Origin: Sipunculus nudus
Taxonomy: Eukaryota > Annelida > Sipuncula > Golfingiida > Sipunculidae
Assembly: GCA_026874595.1 (NCBI GenBank)
Contig: CM049319.1
Span: forward strand, 38,697,473 to 38,761,472
Direction of reading: 5' to 3'
Length of the DNA: 64,000 nt
Each line of letters starts with the position of its first letter. The first letter of the stretch is position 1. Shown here in pieces: positions 1 through 13,175 of the stretch. Made by a program: the position numbers and the translations under genes. The notes beneath the pieces are model-generated. The model ran no database searches. It was not told the DNA's origin and saw nothing but the letters and a program-made list of their open reading frames with translations.

Positions 1-2140
1 CCGTGAGAGCATCTTAAAACATAACAAGCATGTTACCTTCTGACCACGATAACAATGCGACCCGTGAGAGCATCTTCATCTTAAAACATAACAAGCATGT
101 TACCTTTTGACCACGATAACAATGCGACCCGTGAGGGCATCTTAAAACATAACAAGCATGTTACCTTCTGACCACGATAACAATGCGACCCGTGAGAGTA
201 TCTTAAAACATAACAAACATGTAACCTTTTGACCAAGATAACAATGCTACACGTGAGAGCATCTTCAATCATAAAAAGCATGTAATCTTCTGACCACGAT
301 AACAATGCTCCCATGATAGCATCTTAAAACATAAGAAGCATGTTACCTACTCATCACGATAACAATGCGACCCGTGAGAGCATCATAAAACATAACAAGC
401 ATGTTACCTTCTGACCACAATTACAATACGACCCGTGAGAGCATCTTAAATCATAACAAGCATGTAATCTTCTGACCACGATAACAATGCTACCCATGAT
501 AGCATCTTAAAACATAACAAGCATGTTACCTTCTGACCACGATAACAATGCGACCCGTGAGAGCATCTTAAATCACAACCAGCATGTTACCTTCTGACCA
601 CGATAACAATGCGACCCGTGAGAGCATCTTAAATCATAACAAGCATGTAATCTTCTGACCACGATAACAATGCTACCCATGATAGCATCTTAAAACATAA
701 CAAGCATGTTACCTTCTGACCACGATAACAATGCGACCCGTGAGAGCATCTTAAAACATAACAAGCATGTTACCCTTTGACCACGATTACAATGTGACCA
801 GTGAAAGCATCTTAAATCACAACCAGCATGTTACCTTCTGACCACGATAAAATGCGACCCGTGAGAGTATCTTAAACATAACAAGCATGTTACCTTTTGA
901 CCACGATAACAATGCGACCCGTGAGAGTATCTTAAAGCATGACAAGCATGTTACCTTCTGACCACAATAACAATGCGAATAGTGAGAGCATCTTAAAACA
1001 TAACAAGCATTTTACCTTCTGACCACGATAACAATGCGACCCGTGAGAGCATCTTAAAACATAACAAGCATGTTACCTTCTGACCACGAGAACAATGCGA
1101 CCCGTGAGAGCATCTTCATCTTAAAACATAACAAGCATGTTACCTTTTGACCACGATAACAATGCGACCCGTGAGAGCATCTTAAAACATAACAAGCATG
1201 TTACCTTCTGACCACGATAACAATGCGACCCGTGAGAGTATCTTAAAACATAACAAACATGTAACCTTTTGACCAAGATAACAATGCTACACGTGAGAGC
1301 ATCTTCAATCATAAAAAGCATGTAATCTTCTGACCACGATAACAATGCTACCCATGATAGCATCTTAAAACATAAGAAGCATGTTACCTACTCATCACGA
1401 TAACAATGCGACCCGTGAGAGCATCATAAAACATAACAAGCATGTTATCTTCTGACCACAATTACAATACGACCCGTGAGAGCATCTTAAATCATAACAA
1501 GCATGTAATCTTCTGACCACGATAACAATGCTACCCATGATAGCATCTTAAAACATAACAAGCATGTTACCTTCTGACCACGATAACAATGCGACCCGTG
1601 AGAGCATCTTAAATCACAACCAGCATGTTACCTTCTGACCACGATAACAATGCGACCCGTGAGAGCATCTTAAATCACAATCAGCATGTTACCTTCTGAC
1701 CACGATAAAATGCGACCCGTGAGAGTATCTTAAACATAACAAGCATGTTACCTTTTGACCACGATAACAATGCGACCCGTGAGAGTATCTTAAAGCATGA
1801 CAAGCATGTTACCTTATGACCACGATAACATTGCGACCCGTGATAGCAACTTTAAACATAACAAGTATGTTACCTTCTGACCGTATATCAATGCGACCCG
1901 TGATAGCATCTTAAAACATAAAAAGCATGTTACCTTCTGACCGTATATCAGTGCGACCCGTGAGAGCATCTTAAAACATAACAACCATGTTACCTTCTGA
2001 CCACGATAACAATGCGACCCTCGATAGCATCTTAAAACATAACAAGCATGTTACCTTCTGACCACGATAACAATGCGACCCGTGAGAGCATCTTATAACA
2101 TGACAAGCATGTTACCTTTTCACCACGATAACAAACATCA
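1..2140. repeat. 61-bp tandem satellite with higher-order repeat
   Basis: About 35 head-to-tail monomers of 60-61 bp, typified by CCGTGAGAGCATCTTAAAAC and CTTCTGACCACGATAACAAT. The array runs off the left edge of the window and degenerates near 2120. A marked variant (CATCTTCATCTTAAAACATA) occurs at about 61 and again at about 1101, and the variant order between them is repeated, giving a 1,040-bp (17-monomer) higher-order repeat. Open frames inside it are by-products of the periodicity. Confidence 0.95.
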
Positions 2141-3267
2141 TGACGCTACACACCAATTTAAAATCTTGGATAAAAATTCTGGGGTCCTCCTGCCACGATT
2201 CTGGTACTGAAAAAGCCATCAGTGAGGTAATCTGTTGATACACACCTGATCAGCAGTGTGATAATAATCCCAGAAAGGAGCCATAAATCACTGCCGAACT
2301 ACTTTCTTTGGTTGCACAGGGAAGAAAAGTGGTGGGGAGAAAAGCTTGTCAACTGGTCACACAGAGTCAGTGGTGTTTATTTCCAAATGATGTAACATAG
2401 ATAGCTGGAGCAGTGACTGCTATATCTGGTTCATGTTCCTGTTCAAATGCCTATCTGGTTGCACTTTCTTCTGACTGGGCACAGATATGGTTTGTGTATG
2501 GCTAGGTATGAGTATGACTGCCCCTCTATATAATTCTGATAATGATATATATATTAACTCAATATATCTTTGCAAAAAACACAAAACTATAATGTCTTCC
2601 CAGGCAGTAATACAAGTGTGACCTGACGGAGGTTGTGTGTGGAAAAGTGTTTGCTTTCCTTCAGATTTACCAATGATTGCATTTGTGAAGGATAATGGTT
2701 TTACGTAGTTGATCTATAATAACTTAACCCAAATGACTCAAAATTCAAATTTACTATACCTTTTATATTTTTGGTTTAATGTGCAAAAGCAAAATCAATG
2801 TTTACTTCAAATAATTACAAAAACTACGCTAGTAAATAATGAAAATACAAATGAACAGTATTTCATAATTTAATTCATAACTAAAGCTGCTAGAACTTGC
2901 ACTAGTAACAACACAAATTGTCTTAAATATCTGATAAAGAGAAGATCACCCCCATAGGGATAGTTTCACATGACCTGTTGTGCCTGATGATTATGGCGAG
3001 CGTGGTTTTTCGTTGTTGTTTGTTCATGATCTAGCTGAGGTAATTTCAACATTATTACATTTAAAATATTGATATAGAATGGAGGAAATAAAGAATGTTG
3101 TTTTTTTTCATTTAGGGGGGGGGGGATTTTGTCCTCTTTTTTCATTAAGTTTGGAGGTCTTTTGAAGAGGGAGGGGGGCTTTTGTCCTCATGGACTTTTG
3201 TCTGTACCCAGTATATATATACCTGATGGAGGTTTTGTATATGGTGGTTATATATAATATATATATA
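2141..3267. other. AT-rich intergenic stretch, no gene seen
   Basis: No credible open frame, RNA gene or bounded element was found. It contains short homopolymers (a G run near 3115-3125) and AT-rich sequence leading into a TATATA tract near 3250. Confidence 0.6.
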
Positions 3268-3349
3268 ATCAAAACTGTTGTATAGTTTCAGACAAATCAA
3301 AACAGTCATATAGTTTCAGACAAATCAAAACTGTAATATAGTTTCAGAC
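3268..3349. repeat. Minisatellite, about 29 bp x 3
   Basis: Three consecutive units of ATCAAAACTG...TATAGTTTCAGACAA with one or two substitutions per unit. Confidence 0.85.
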
Positions 3350-3399
3350 CTGCATCTGTGCATACAAACAAAGTACTAAGTATTAGTAACCTAAAACTA

Positions 3400-3620
3400 G
3401 ATCATTGTGACCTTGCTCCTCTTCGAAATATTAAAAAAAAAATATTTCAATTCTCATTGCAAATTTGTCACACTTCAAGGTGGCCTAATATCAAAATCAC
3501 TGATTTTATAGCCTTAATAGTTAACAAAAAGGCTCTTGAATATGTTTTATCTGTGTACATGGGGAATAAGGTCAATACCGTGTATTTGGTTATTTTGGTA
3601 GAAGTTACGGAATAGGACAT
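3400..3620 (+). repeat. Fragment of a dispersed AT-rich repeat
   Basis: CACTTCAAGGTGGCCTAATA and the following ATCAAAATCACTGAT resemble the inner repeat of the element at 25272-28475 (CACTTCAAGGCTGCCTAATA near 26221). The open frame across it is explained by the repeat and is not considered a gene. Terminal structures are absent, so this is a relic. Confidence 0.5.
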
Positions 3621-3687
3621 AATGTATTAAGTTAAAATGTTAAACAGCAGGAAAGACATTTACTCAATTATAGTGTTAACTGTTGTA

Positions 3688-3775
3688 GCGCCAGATAGGC
3701 CCTCTGACATTACGGCCAGACCCCTGCCCTGCCAGTAGGAGGACCCTAACTGAGTCGTGTTTGTCACGGCTATTA
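3688..3775 (-). repeat. Dispersed repeat, GGCCCTCTGACATTACGGCC family
   Basis: The sequence around GGCCCTCTGACATTACGGCC is nearly the reverse complement of 34010-34095, and a third diverged copy is at 37815-37885. All three contain a GGCGC-type block next to CCCTCTG(A/G)CATTA. Function and class are unknown. Confidence 0.65.
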
Positions 3776-6089
3776 CTGTTGATGCTAGTCAGTTTGATTC
3801 AAGAAAATATATGTTTTAATTTACATTTAAGTATTCACAAGAAATAAGATTAGGACTTTGTTAAATTATTTCGTAAATGTAAAATCACTCAAAATTTTGC
3901 CCTCCTTCGACCATGACCCATTTTATCATAACTGTTGACTAATAATTTTTCAGATCATGCTCACATGTGGAATAAATCTTTAAAATTCTGAAATTTGAGA
4001 GCAAATTTTCTTCAAGTTTCAGACAGCCAAATCATAATCAAAAGATTTGTAACAAATGCATCGAATAATCGATGCATTGAATCAAAGCCAGTCATTGATC
4101 AATAATCGAAACGGCCATGAAATAATCGATTAATTTTTATTATCGCATTTTCATTCATTCTCCTTCCTTTCAATCTCTAGCTCTTACCTAGGAACAGATA
4201 AACAGCATACCTGATGAAGTAGCTCTGTTATTTTATAAAGAAAGTCACCTAATATCCTTCAATAGATGTTTGCATAAAAATGGAATCGAAAATTTAAATA
4301 TTACCTGGTTTACATAAATTATCAGGTATAATAATCTTAATCTTATAGCATCAAATGGGATGAGACTTTTAGTAGATATTATACGTCTCTGACAGAATAA
4401 TTTGATTTTATACAAAAAAATCAAATAGAGAATTGAATCGAAAGGCAATAATTGATAATCGATTTGAATCGAAGACCCCCTAGCAATTCACAAACCAAAT
4501 AATCAACTATGCGGAGTTGGGCAATGATATGGCGGTTACTTTAACTGGTAAAGTTACACAAAGTTCATTCTGAGGATATAGAATCCCTGACCCACTGATC
4601 ATGTTAGAGACACTGGGGAGGGTATTATATGGTTTTAGACTTACTGGTATATTCCATACACTCAATCTATCTACATGTACTTTGTTTTCTGATCTTTGTA
4701 AAAAATAAAGGGGCAACAACCGCAGAACATAATAATTTAAAAAAACAGAGAGAATATAGATCCTCACCTGTCATGTCAGTTTAAGTGATATCAGTGAATT
4801 TTAAGGGAGAGTAATATGTGCAGAAAATAACAAGAAAGTAATCACTGCCAAGTCAATAAAATTTTGACAGTTTGATCTGTGGTCTTCTTTAGAATGTGTG
4901 GGGGTTTAAATGGAATTTACATAAAATAAATGACATGTTGGTAAGGAACAACTACGTTTTGAAAAATCATTTTATATTTTATGATATGCTTTGCTGTGCA
5001 TCATCTACATACAGCTTCTTTGTCTGAAAATGATTATGTCAGGAAAATCATGACACAGATTACAGAGACTAAAATATTCTGTGCATTATTCTAAACAATT
5101 AATTTTTATCTTACAATGGATCTTTCTATTTCCATTTGTAAAACAAGCATTTAACCTAGAACCACTCTATGAAAGAACATAAAGAGGGTGTCTTATATTT
5201 CTCATGAAAATATTTGTAACTCTTCGTGAATGATCAACGATCATTTTCTATTTGTATATGATCCATGCAGTACGCACTCAAAAGGGACAGTTAATCTCCA
5301 GTTTTTACTTGTATGTGGGCCAGGATACAAATCTGCCAGTCAGTTATTGTCTATATTTTTATAATATGGCAATACAGAAGAAATCTCCATTGTTTCTTTA
5401 TACAAAAAATATTCAGATAAATGAAATTAACCAACGTATATTAGTATTTAGTAATGTAAGATAGGGGCCATTTTCATAAACCAGTTCTCTTGCTTACACA
5501 GTATATGTATTTTCATTCGTCTGAATGTTAATTTCAGACCGTGAAATGAATAAACAACTTTAAATATACTATAAATATATTTAATCTGGTATTTCCCAAT
5601 TTTTTTTCTCAACATCAGTGTTGATATCAGTCAGGGTATATTTCTACAGCGTATTAACAAACTGTGAATAATTTATGTGAATCACATTAAAATATTTTGG
5701 TGAACTGGTCTGTCAAGATATTTCATTCATTGAGAGGTGGCATCAAACCTTTTGAACATGATGAATTCGCTCAGAAATCTTTATTCTGAGTGTATTTTAT
5801 AATGTTTGGTGTCCTCATCCTGTTTGTTCGCAATATTATACTAATTCACCAATATGCCGCCCCTTACACGTGCCTCATCCCTACCGCTCCCTCTATGTCC
5901 GCCACTGCCCCCCCCCCCCCCCCCCCCCCACCGCCCAATATTTGGAATAATCCAATTATGAATACAAAAATTCCCCATACGTGAATATTGCAGTATAAAT
6001 AAAAATGTAGAATATAACCTGCATGTGTGAGGATAAACGGGAGGTTATAATGAAAATACTTAAAAATGAGAATAAAATTTACTTCCGTC
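3776..6089. other. AT-rich intergenic stretch with TCGAT-rich patches
   Basis: No gene was recognised. Near 4065-4175 and 4440-4480 there are repeated ATCGAT/AATCGA motifs, including the small hairpin GCATCGA-ATAA-TCGATGC near 4060. This resembles the interior of hAT-type MITEs, but no matching ends or TSD could be found. A pure C run occupies about 5909-5929. Confidence 0.5.
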
Positions 6090-6510
6090 ATAATCAGTTA
6101 AAAATACGACACCAAAAATCAGGCCCATTTCTGCAGGCATTGAGAAAAAAAATCCGTACATGTGCACTTGTCATGAAAATTTATATTTTTCATGAAATTT
6201 TCTATGTAAGGCCGCCGTCAAACGGGCAAAAGTAGGTCAACTGGGACAAAACGCGAACTCGATCTGTAACTGGTCATTATCTGCCCACACACCAAAAATC
6301 AGGTCAGCATCTACAGGCACTGCGAAAAAAAAGTCTGTACTGTGCATTTGTTATGAAAATTTCTATTTTTCATGAATTTTTTTTAATAAAGGAGCCGTAA
6401 TACGGTCAAAAGTAAGTCAACCGGGATGAAACGCGAACTCGATCTGTAACTGTTCATTATCTGCCTACCCACCAAAAAATCAGGTCAATATCTGCAGGAA
6501 TTGCGAAAAT
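6090..6510. repeat. Tandem duplication of a ~186-bp repeat
   Basis: Two and a part copies of a unit containing CACCAAAAATCAGG, TCATGAAAATT(T/C)(C/A)TATTTTT and AACGCGAACTCGATCTGTAA. Copies begin near 6107, 6291 and 6466. Similar units are common as internal repeats of bivalve elements; no ends were seen. Confidence 0.75.
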
Positions 6511-6524
6511 GAGTCCGTACAACT

Positions 6525-6632
6525 GTTTGATTTCGGAATGACGGAAGGACGGAATGACGGAATGACAGAATGACGGAATGACGGACATGGGTAAAACTAT
6601 ATGCCCCGGCCACTTTGTTGCGGGGGCATTAA
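6525..6632. repeat. GACGGAATG microsatellite plus terminal-like hairpin
   Basis: Seven imperfect 8-9-bp GACGGAATG units are followed by GGGTAAAACTATATGCCCC and a GC-rich hairpin (ATGCCCC...GGGGCAT, stem about 6599-6630). I associate this arrangement with the end of a common bivalve repeat; only one end is present. Confidence 0.55.
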
Positions 6633-9600
6633 AAACACAAATAAGAGAGTCGCCTATTAAATTTTGTACCGCAGCATATATGTGAATGTGCAAACTTTCT
6701 GAAAAGTCGTTACCAAGAAAATGGCTGGATACAAATCCTGATAGAAAGCAGTTTAATATCAACATACGCTAAGAGTGTAAGTTTTCGCTATCCGGATGTA
6801 TTATTGCATTAGCATATACCGATTTTTTATTTTTATTCTATACCCAAACAGTAGGTTCTAAATGTGAAACTGTTCACTCTGCCTTGCAGAATATACATAG
6901 CACTGCAAAATGCAGATTGTATTAAAAATAGGAAATAAAAATTAAGAATATCATACAAACAATAAAAATAAGGATATGTTTTCACCAATGTCTCTCTGTT
7001 AGTTTTTGTACAAGACATTCCATGTATATTCTCTCATTTCTCTTTCCTCAAAGATTTGAATGAATATCGTTAAATAGGTGAGAGACCTCTCTAGGATCAT
7101 TGTGTTTGTACATGTTTACTAGCAAGGTACTGTTACAGCGCTGATGACCTCCCCATGAAGTGTCCAGGTGAAAATGTATAGGAAAAGATGAAGACATTAA
7201 ATATTTGAAATAAAGCATAATTTATCTGTATATAATTAAAACAAAAACAAATCCCCTACATTTTGACAATTCATGGAATATCTGTCATTTTTTTTCTATA
7301 ATTGTCTCTGTCGTCATTGTCATTATAGACCATCCGACCAAGGGGCGTCCATCGGGGTTTTGGCGATAATTCTCTGCAACGTGGATTTATTTTGAAAAAT
7401 TACCTCTCAGTAAATCAATCTGGAACTCCGACAACTATTTATCAGGAAACCACCACCATACCTTTCAAACAATTTGAGTAAAAGAATTAATATACTCTCT
7501 GGGAAAACAGTATTTTGTCACGACATAATGACAGAAGTGACAGGGTAAAGGACACCTTTTGAAAGGCGTTGACAGATTCCTTCCTGCGCTGCCAATTCAT
7601 GCGGAAACTTCTACAAAGTTTCAAAGTATACATTTTATAAGATAGAATAAAATGTTTCATTATCTTTAGCCGGAGTGCAGATCATTTCCTGCTATTGTAA
7701 CTTACTGAACAAATATATCAGCATTTCATTATTATTGCCAAAAAAAAAAAAAAAAGGATGGCCGCTGCATGGTGAGACGGACTACATAGTTCTATCAATA
7801 TTTCACTTACCTTGCTACCATACACTGGTTGTCTTAATCTCGTCACACCTCGGCTCTAATCAATCCGGCAGAATTTTCCCGAAATGGCGGATATTCTTTA
7901 ACACAAATTCTTCAACAAATACACAAGAACAAAATATTTTTTAACTCGTCCGCTGTCTTTTTAACATCAAACAAACAAAAAAAAACATGAAGATACAGGG
8001 GGTAAAGAAATATTGTCCTGCTGGTGAAATGTATTGTCGTCAGCCCTGCTGCTGTCCCGGCAGACAACAACACGCCGGCAAGAGACTCGACGTGCAGGTT
8101 GGCGTATAGAGCACTGACAAGGCGGCACTGTAAAATATGATTGGTTCTGAAAGAGCTTTTAATACAAATGTACTGCTATTGATATCAAAGCTGATTCTCC
8201 GAGACGTATTGAATACCATGGTTACTGCTTCTTTCTATATGTCTGACATACAGAGCGGTTAGACAGTAGAGTATTTTCCGTAGTCATCTTTATTGTTTTT
8301 CAAATAATTTCCTTCCGCTGACAATATTAAACTGTTTACTTTGTAGGTCATACTTCCCTTTTATATTAGATTCTACCTGTATATTAAACAATGAAAAATA
8401 AAATTATATTTTGAAATGTTAGACGAGGCCAAGGATATACTAGGACAATAGTCAAAGTATCACACTGGATTTGTAAGGACAATCCAGTAATTTGGACAAA
8501 TCGGCTCAGAGGTCATTGCTTCCGCCAGGAGGGTATGCGTTCATTTCCGTTCGTATGTGTGTTTGTGTTTGTGTGTGTATGTGTGCGTGTTCACAAATGA
8601 TTTGCAGAGCGTTTCGAGAATGGGCCATTGAAGAATTGGTTCGACTTTGGTGTGGATCCGGAACATGGTCCGGATTCAGAAACGTCATCATGGAATATTC
8701 ACAAATATACAGTCACTTATGTACGATGCACCTGGGAATATGGGATGAATACGTGATTGCAAACACAGTTTTGGTAGCCTCCCACAAAAGGAACCCCAGA
8801 TATAGCGGAGGTTTGCATTCCACAGAATGCAGATTTCTAGTTCTGGTAAGAAACACGGCTAAGAGATGCATGTAAAGGGGTTGAACATGGTCATTCAGAA
8901 CAGAGCGTTGCTAATGCTTATTACTATAGAGGAAAAGGCACATTCCTCTCAAATCCTAGAAATTCCTTCAAACTAGCACAACTCTATTAGTAAATGCTGT
9001 ACTCTGACAATTTTTAAATCCCCAGGAATGTTGATGGTTTCATTTTTGAAGCAATATTGGACCTCCGGGTTCCTGTAAACGTTTAATTATGTACCTGCGC
9101 AGGTCCCATTAATTCCTATCAATCACTAGTCCTTGCTGCATTTAATAGGCCCACCCGCGTAGAACAAACCATGAATTGTGAGGACAGTATAAAAATGACT
9201 CAAGTTAAAGGGTTTCCATGGCGACGTAAAATATCCTTTGCTTTTAAAAGAACATTGTCAGGAGCCCCTAGGCTACGGGGCTGAGAGAACGTAAATTCAA
9301 TATAAATAATGATTTATTTAGCCCTGACAGTTATATGGAAAATCTTTTACAAAACTGATAGAGATACTGCTATTGTACATTGTGTTCCATCAAGTCCGTC
9401 GCCAATACCAAACTGTCATTACAACTGACACATATGCAGACACCGTGTCATATGCAGACACCGTGTTTTACTTACAGGTCTCAGATATTTCTCCCGAGTC
9501 TGCTTTAATCAGCTTTCTTAAATATTAACCATCCTGTAGCTCTGGATCTATTTGAAATGTACATATTCTAAAAAATCTCTATATGTGAAGTATGAAAACA

Positions 9601-10129
9601 TTTGCTTTAGAAAAACTTGAACGTTGAAGATTTAAAAAAAATTATTCAGTAATTTAATGTTTAATTTACGATTGTTATTACTCAACCATTTATCTTTTAA
9701 AACATTCATAACATTCTATTTTCAACAGATGGAGTTGCAAATGTATGCTCGAACATGCGTAATATAATTATTATGTATTTTATTTGTATTATTATTTGTA
9801 TAATTATTTTAATTGGAAGACTGTTATCGTCCGGAAGGGAGGGTGGAGATAGCTGTAGTCAGTATAACAAGGAATATAGTAACGTAGAAATACAGAAATA
9901 TTGTAACATAGCCGGGACCTATATACCGGGACGGGGTAGTAGGTGATACAGAAGATAAAGTTCATTCTGAATAAATAAAAGATCACTAACAACTAGCTAA
10001 CTCAAATCGTTTGATACACTCACATGGAAAAGTATTGAATAAGACACGTGTAATCTTAATTAGCCTTCATTAACAATAGAATTTAGGTTTTTAAAAATTT
10101 AAAAAAAAAGAATTTAGGCAGCAATTACA
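6633..10129. other. AT-rich intergenic stretch, no gene supported
   Basis: No domain was recognised in either strand. Local features are an A run at 7740-7754, a GT-rich patch at 8555-8595 that creates a Cys-Val-rich 127-codon open frame (8492-8875), and a 19-bp direct duplication (CATATGCAGACACCGTGT) at about 9431-9466. No TSD or terminal repeats were found. Confidence 0.5.
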
Positions 10130-10407
10130 TGTAAGCAGTACGTTGGTCAGAGGAAGCGTGGCCACAGGCTGGTCGCTGTTGTCTCTGCGATGTTATCGTC
10201 GCGAGGCCTGAAGACGTATATATGTGGCAGTGAGCGGTGTCTTAAATCCCGGCCTTTATACGGGGTGGATTTTGTTTCCTCGAGCTTCTGCCGAGGGTTG
10301 ATCCGACGAGCATCTGGAATGTAACACTTGCTTTGAAGGGTGGGTTTCCACCATGGGTTGCTGCGTGCTGGGGCACTCGACAATACTGCCTAACAGTCCC
10401 CGTTACA
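10130..10407 (-). mobile_element. Decayed LTR of a Ty3/Gypsy element
   Basis: Read on the minus strand, a purine-rich tract (AAGAGGAGGGGG, about 10412-10425) is followed by TGTAACGGGGACTG, a typical LTR start. The proposed LTR continues past a TATA-like GTATAAAGG and could end at ...CTTACA near 10130 (278 bp). Start and PPT are convincing; the far end is a guess. The upstream neighbour on the same strand is the RT fragment at 10430-10725, so this is the 3' LTR of that element. Confidence 0.6.
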
Positions 10408-10429
10408 CCACCCCCTCCTCTTAAAATTT

Positions 10430-10725
10430 ATCTGTACCGGATTTTATAAAACAGTGACATCGTCTATAAAGCGTAGACAGATCTGCCGTTGTAAAACTTC
10501 CAGTGCGCATTCCACGAGGCATTGGAATATCGTTCTCGCACACAGACCGAATGGTATTGGTCTGAATTGATGCATGTTACCGTAGCAAATGCTGTCTTTT
10601 CTCACCTTCAGGTTTTATGCCACTTAATTGCCTGTAACCACTGGTGAGATCAAATGTGAAAACTACGTAGCTTTACCCAAGATGTCTTAGGATTCGTCAA
10701 TGGATAACTGTCTTTCAGTTTGACT
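10430..10725 (-). pseudogene. Ty3/Gypsy reverse transcriptase fragment, frameshifted
   Basis: Minus-strand conceptual translation gives the ordered RT landmarks of Gypsy pol: a KDSYPL-like segment near 10715, DLTSGYRQ near 10650, a PFGL block near 10555, and a FIDD catalytic box (the Y/F-x-D-D motif) at about 10460-10472. The first landmarks and the catalytic box lie in different frames, and there is an in-frame stop between them. A stop follows the catalytic box, and the sequence then jumps straight to the PPT and LTR, so RNase H and integrase are deleted. It cannot make an active polymerase. The family assignment rests on motif order and spacing and is strong; lineage within Gypsy is not resolvable here. 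Confidence 0.8.
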
Positions 10726-10754
10726 TGTATACATAGAAACAATACATTTGATAA

Positions 10755-10853
10755 AGGGTAAAAAACCGTTTTAGGGTTCCAGGAGGAACCTTAAAAGATT
10801 CCCCACTCAGTCCCCACATTTTTGGGTTCTTGCTGGAACCCTTTTTCTTAGAG
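10755..10853. repeat. Small inverted-repeat (MITE-like) element
   Basis: TTTTAGGGTTCCAGGAGGAACC at the left is matched in reverse complement by AAAAAGGGTTCCAGCAAGAACCC at the right, about 95 bp apart end to end. No clear TSD was identified. Confidence 0.55.
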
Positions 10854-10859
10854 TGCAGA

Positions 10860-12713
10860 AGATCTGAGGGATAATATACCTGTAGTGTAGTGACCCCTGG
10901 AGGAGATATCTGTCCAAAATGACAGTGGCACCCCGCAAGGCTACCTGAATATCTGGCATTCTACACCAAAACTACGCTCCCGAGGCAGCGGGAATCTTGC
11001 GCTTCTAGAGAAGCTACGATATGGGTAGTAGACCTATAGTATAGGTAAAGCGCTGTGTAAAGAGCGTAAACCAAAACGCGTATATTTTTTTTTGTGGGGA
11101 TACACAGAAAAGGTGTTGTCCGTGTCCGTTTCCCATATGGGTAGTCCGCAAACATCACTTGTAGAATTTTTAATGGATCGTTTCCATTATCCTTATACAT
11201 ACCTTGCATGCGTAGTCTGTATCCGAACGCCCTGTCAATCTCAGGTTATTTCTGGCATCAATCTTTCGGAACCAAACATAATGGCATTTGGTTGAATTTT
11301 GTTGTCCTTTTTATCATATACAAAATATTCTGTAAGTGTTTAAGGAGTAAACATCAGTATCGCTTAAAAATAGTACTTAGATAATTTTTAAAATTATTAA
11401 TATATTTTAATTTAATTTATCCAGCCTTTGTTACTGACATATAAAATTGTACAATAACTATTTGGTGAAATAGCCTGTAAATAAGAAAATATTTAGTTAT
11501 CCACACGGAATACGAACTATACGTTGACATACTTTTGGAAAACGAACTTTATGGATACGAAATACACATACGGACTACGCACGAGGACAACGGATACGGA
11601 TTACGCACTTGTGGAAACCACCTTCCTTTAAAGCGCTAACAAACATTCCATATAGGCTAGCCCAGGCCTCGCATGCGGGGATTGAGGTGCATGAAGTAAC
11701 TTTGCTATCCGCTATTCATAAATAGGTTTAAACAAAGAAAGGAATAATACTGTAAACCACATTATGGTACTCCCCTTATAAAAAGGTTTTACTTTCTGAT
11801 TTCCATTGTAAATTATAATACAAAAATGTTTAAGTCCATCATATTAACCTAGACATCCTTAATCTTGCCATTTTATAATAAAACCTTGATTATACAAGAT
11901 TGTTTGGTGTTTGTTCACAAATGAAGGAATAATTTTCAAGAAAGGGGTTGTTAAATATAACGTCTTTAAACTACATTTTTTAAATCGTAATTAAATTAAA
12001 TCGTATATTTCTCAGAAAGTCTATGTCAGATATTATGTAAAATCGTGTCTATATGTTTTTTATAACATGGATTTCAAACAGTTCAAGAAAATATTTCTTT
12101 AGTTCATGGTGATAATTTTAATTGCTAAAACGTAGAGTTTTCGTTATAAAATTAGTCGCATCCCAAACGATATCGATTTTAAATCTGTTCAACTCATCTC
12201 ACAAAAAAATCTGAGGGACAGTTTTGAAATTCATACCATATCTGACCTATGACATTGCTTTTCGAGAAATAAACAAGTTAATTTATTTTTCTAATGTAAG
12301 AAATCCTTTTTTTAAGAAAAATACAATTTCAGCTAGGGTTAAGAAGAGTAAAAAGGAATAGGGTTTCACTTTTAAATTCTACTAAATTAAATGTGATCCA
12401 AAAAAGGTTCAGATCTGTCATGATATCCCAGACACCCTTAAGCAAAACTTTTGTGAATAGGGAATAAAATATTTTTTTTTACCTGTATAGATCCATGTAG
12501 GTGTTGTTATAATTGTTTCGTCGAGCCGCTTAGGGCAACCTTAACTCTTCAGTACTAAGTATTGACTACTGAGGCAGCTTTTAGTTTAGTTGGATCCCAC
12601 CAGATGACGGTAATTGTGACGTTTTACAAACATGAAGCTTTTAAACTACATATATTTCTGTATTGTATTTTCTCGCCGAGAACCATGGCGGTGACAGCTC
12701 AAAGGCAGCTAAT
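10860..12713. other. Intergenic stretch, no gene seen
   Basis: AT-rich, with no recognisable domain or bounded repeat. Slightly more GC-rich around 10900-11240 but without a sustained, conserved-looking frame. Confidence 0.5.
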
Positions 12714-12987
12714 CGTCTGTCACAATGTTTACACCACTGTTGGTCTAACAAATTAATCATCGTGGACCATAATGTTTATACTCCATTGTGGGTGTAACAA
12801 ATTAATCATCGTGGGCCATAATGTTTATACTCCACTGTGGGTGTAACAAATTAATCATCGTGGGCCACATTGTTTACTTAACCGTTGGTCTAACAAATTA
12901 ATCATCGTGGACCATAATGTTCATACTCCACTGTGGGTGTAACAAATTAATCATCGTGGACCACAATGTTTACTCAACTGCGGCAGT
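12714..12987. repeat. 47-49-bp minisatellite, five units
   Basis: Five units of (G)TAACAAATTAATCATCGTGG...CCATAATGTTTA(T)ACTC(C)A with spacings of 49, 49, 47, 49 and 47 bp, starting near 12742. They are preceded by a partial unit at 12714. Confidence 0.9.
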
Positions 12988-13175
12988 TTTAACTGCAATG
13001 TGAAGCAAGAATCCAACTCTACAATGATACAGTCAAATTATATATACTTAAATTTAGTTCTCCCTATTCTAGTTCTGTCCCAGAGGCATGTTTAAACAAT
13101 GCTTCAGTTTCTACGATGTGGTTTAATAAAACTTTGATATTTTCGAAACCGGTTTATCCTTCTAAATATTAAAAA

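Noticed and set aside
81-1363. Near-identical 77- and 80-codon minus-strand frames
   Set aside because: They are products of the 61-bp satellite; the repeat of the frame reflects the 1,040-bp higher-order unit, not duplicated genes.
1-2140. CRISPR-like regular array
   Set aside because: The whole 61-bp unit is conserved, with no unique spacers, and the context is an animal genome.
4020-4480. hAT MITE between the TCGAT-rich blocks
   Set aside because: Sequence style fits, but no matching termini or 8-bp duplication could be located.
5864-6091. Gly/Pro-run proteins around 5.9 kb
   Set aside because: Caused by a pure C homopolymer read on the two strands.
8492-8875. 127-codon frame with a Cys-Val-rich stretch
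   Set aside because: It is driven by a GT-rich microsatellite; no domain, and flanking parts have no conserved-looking composition.
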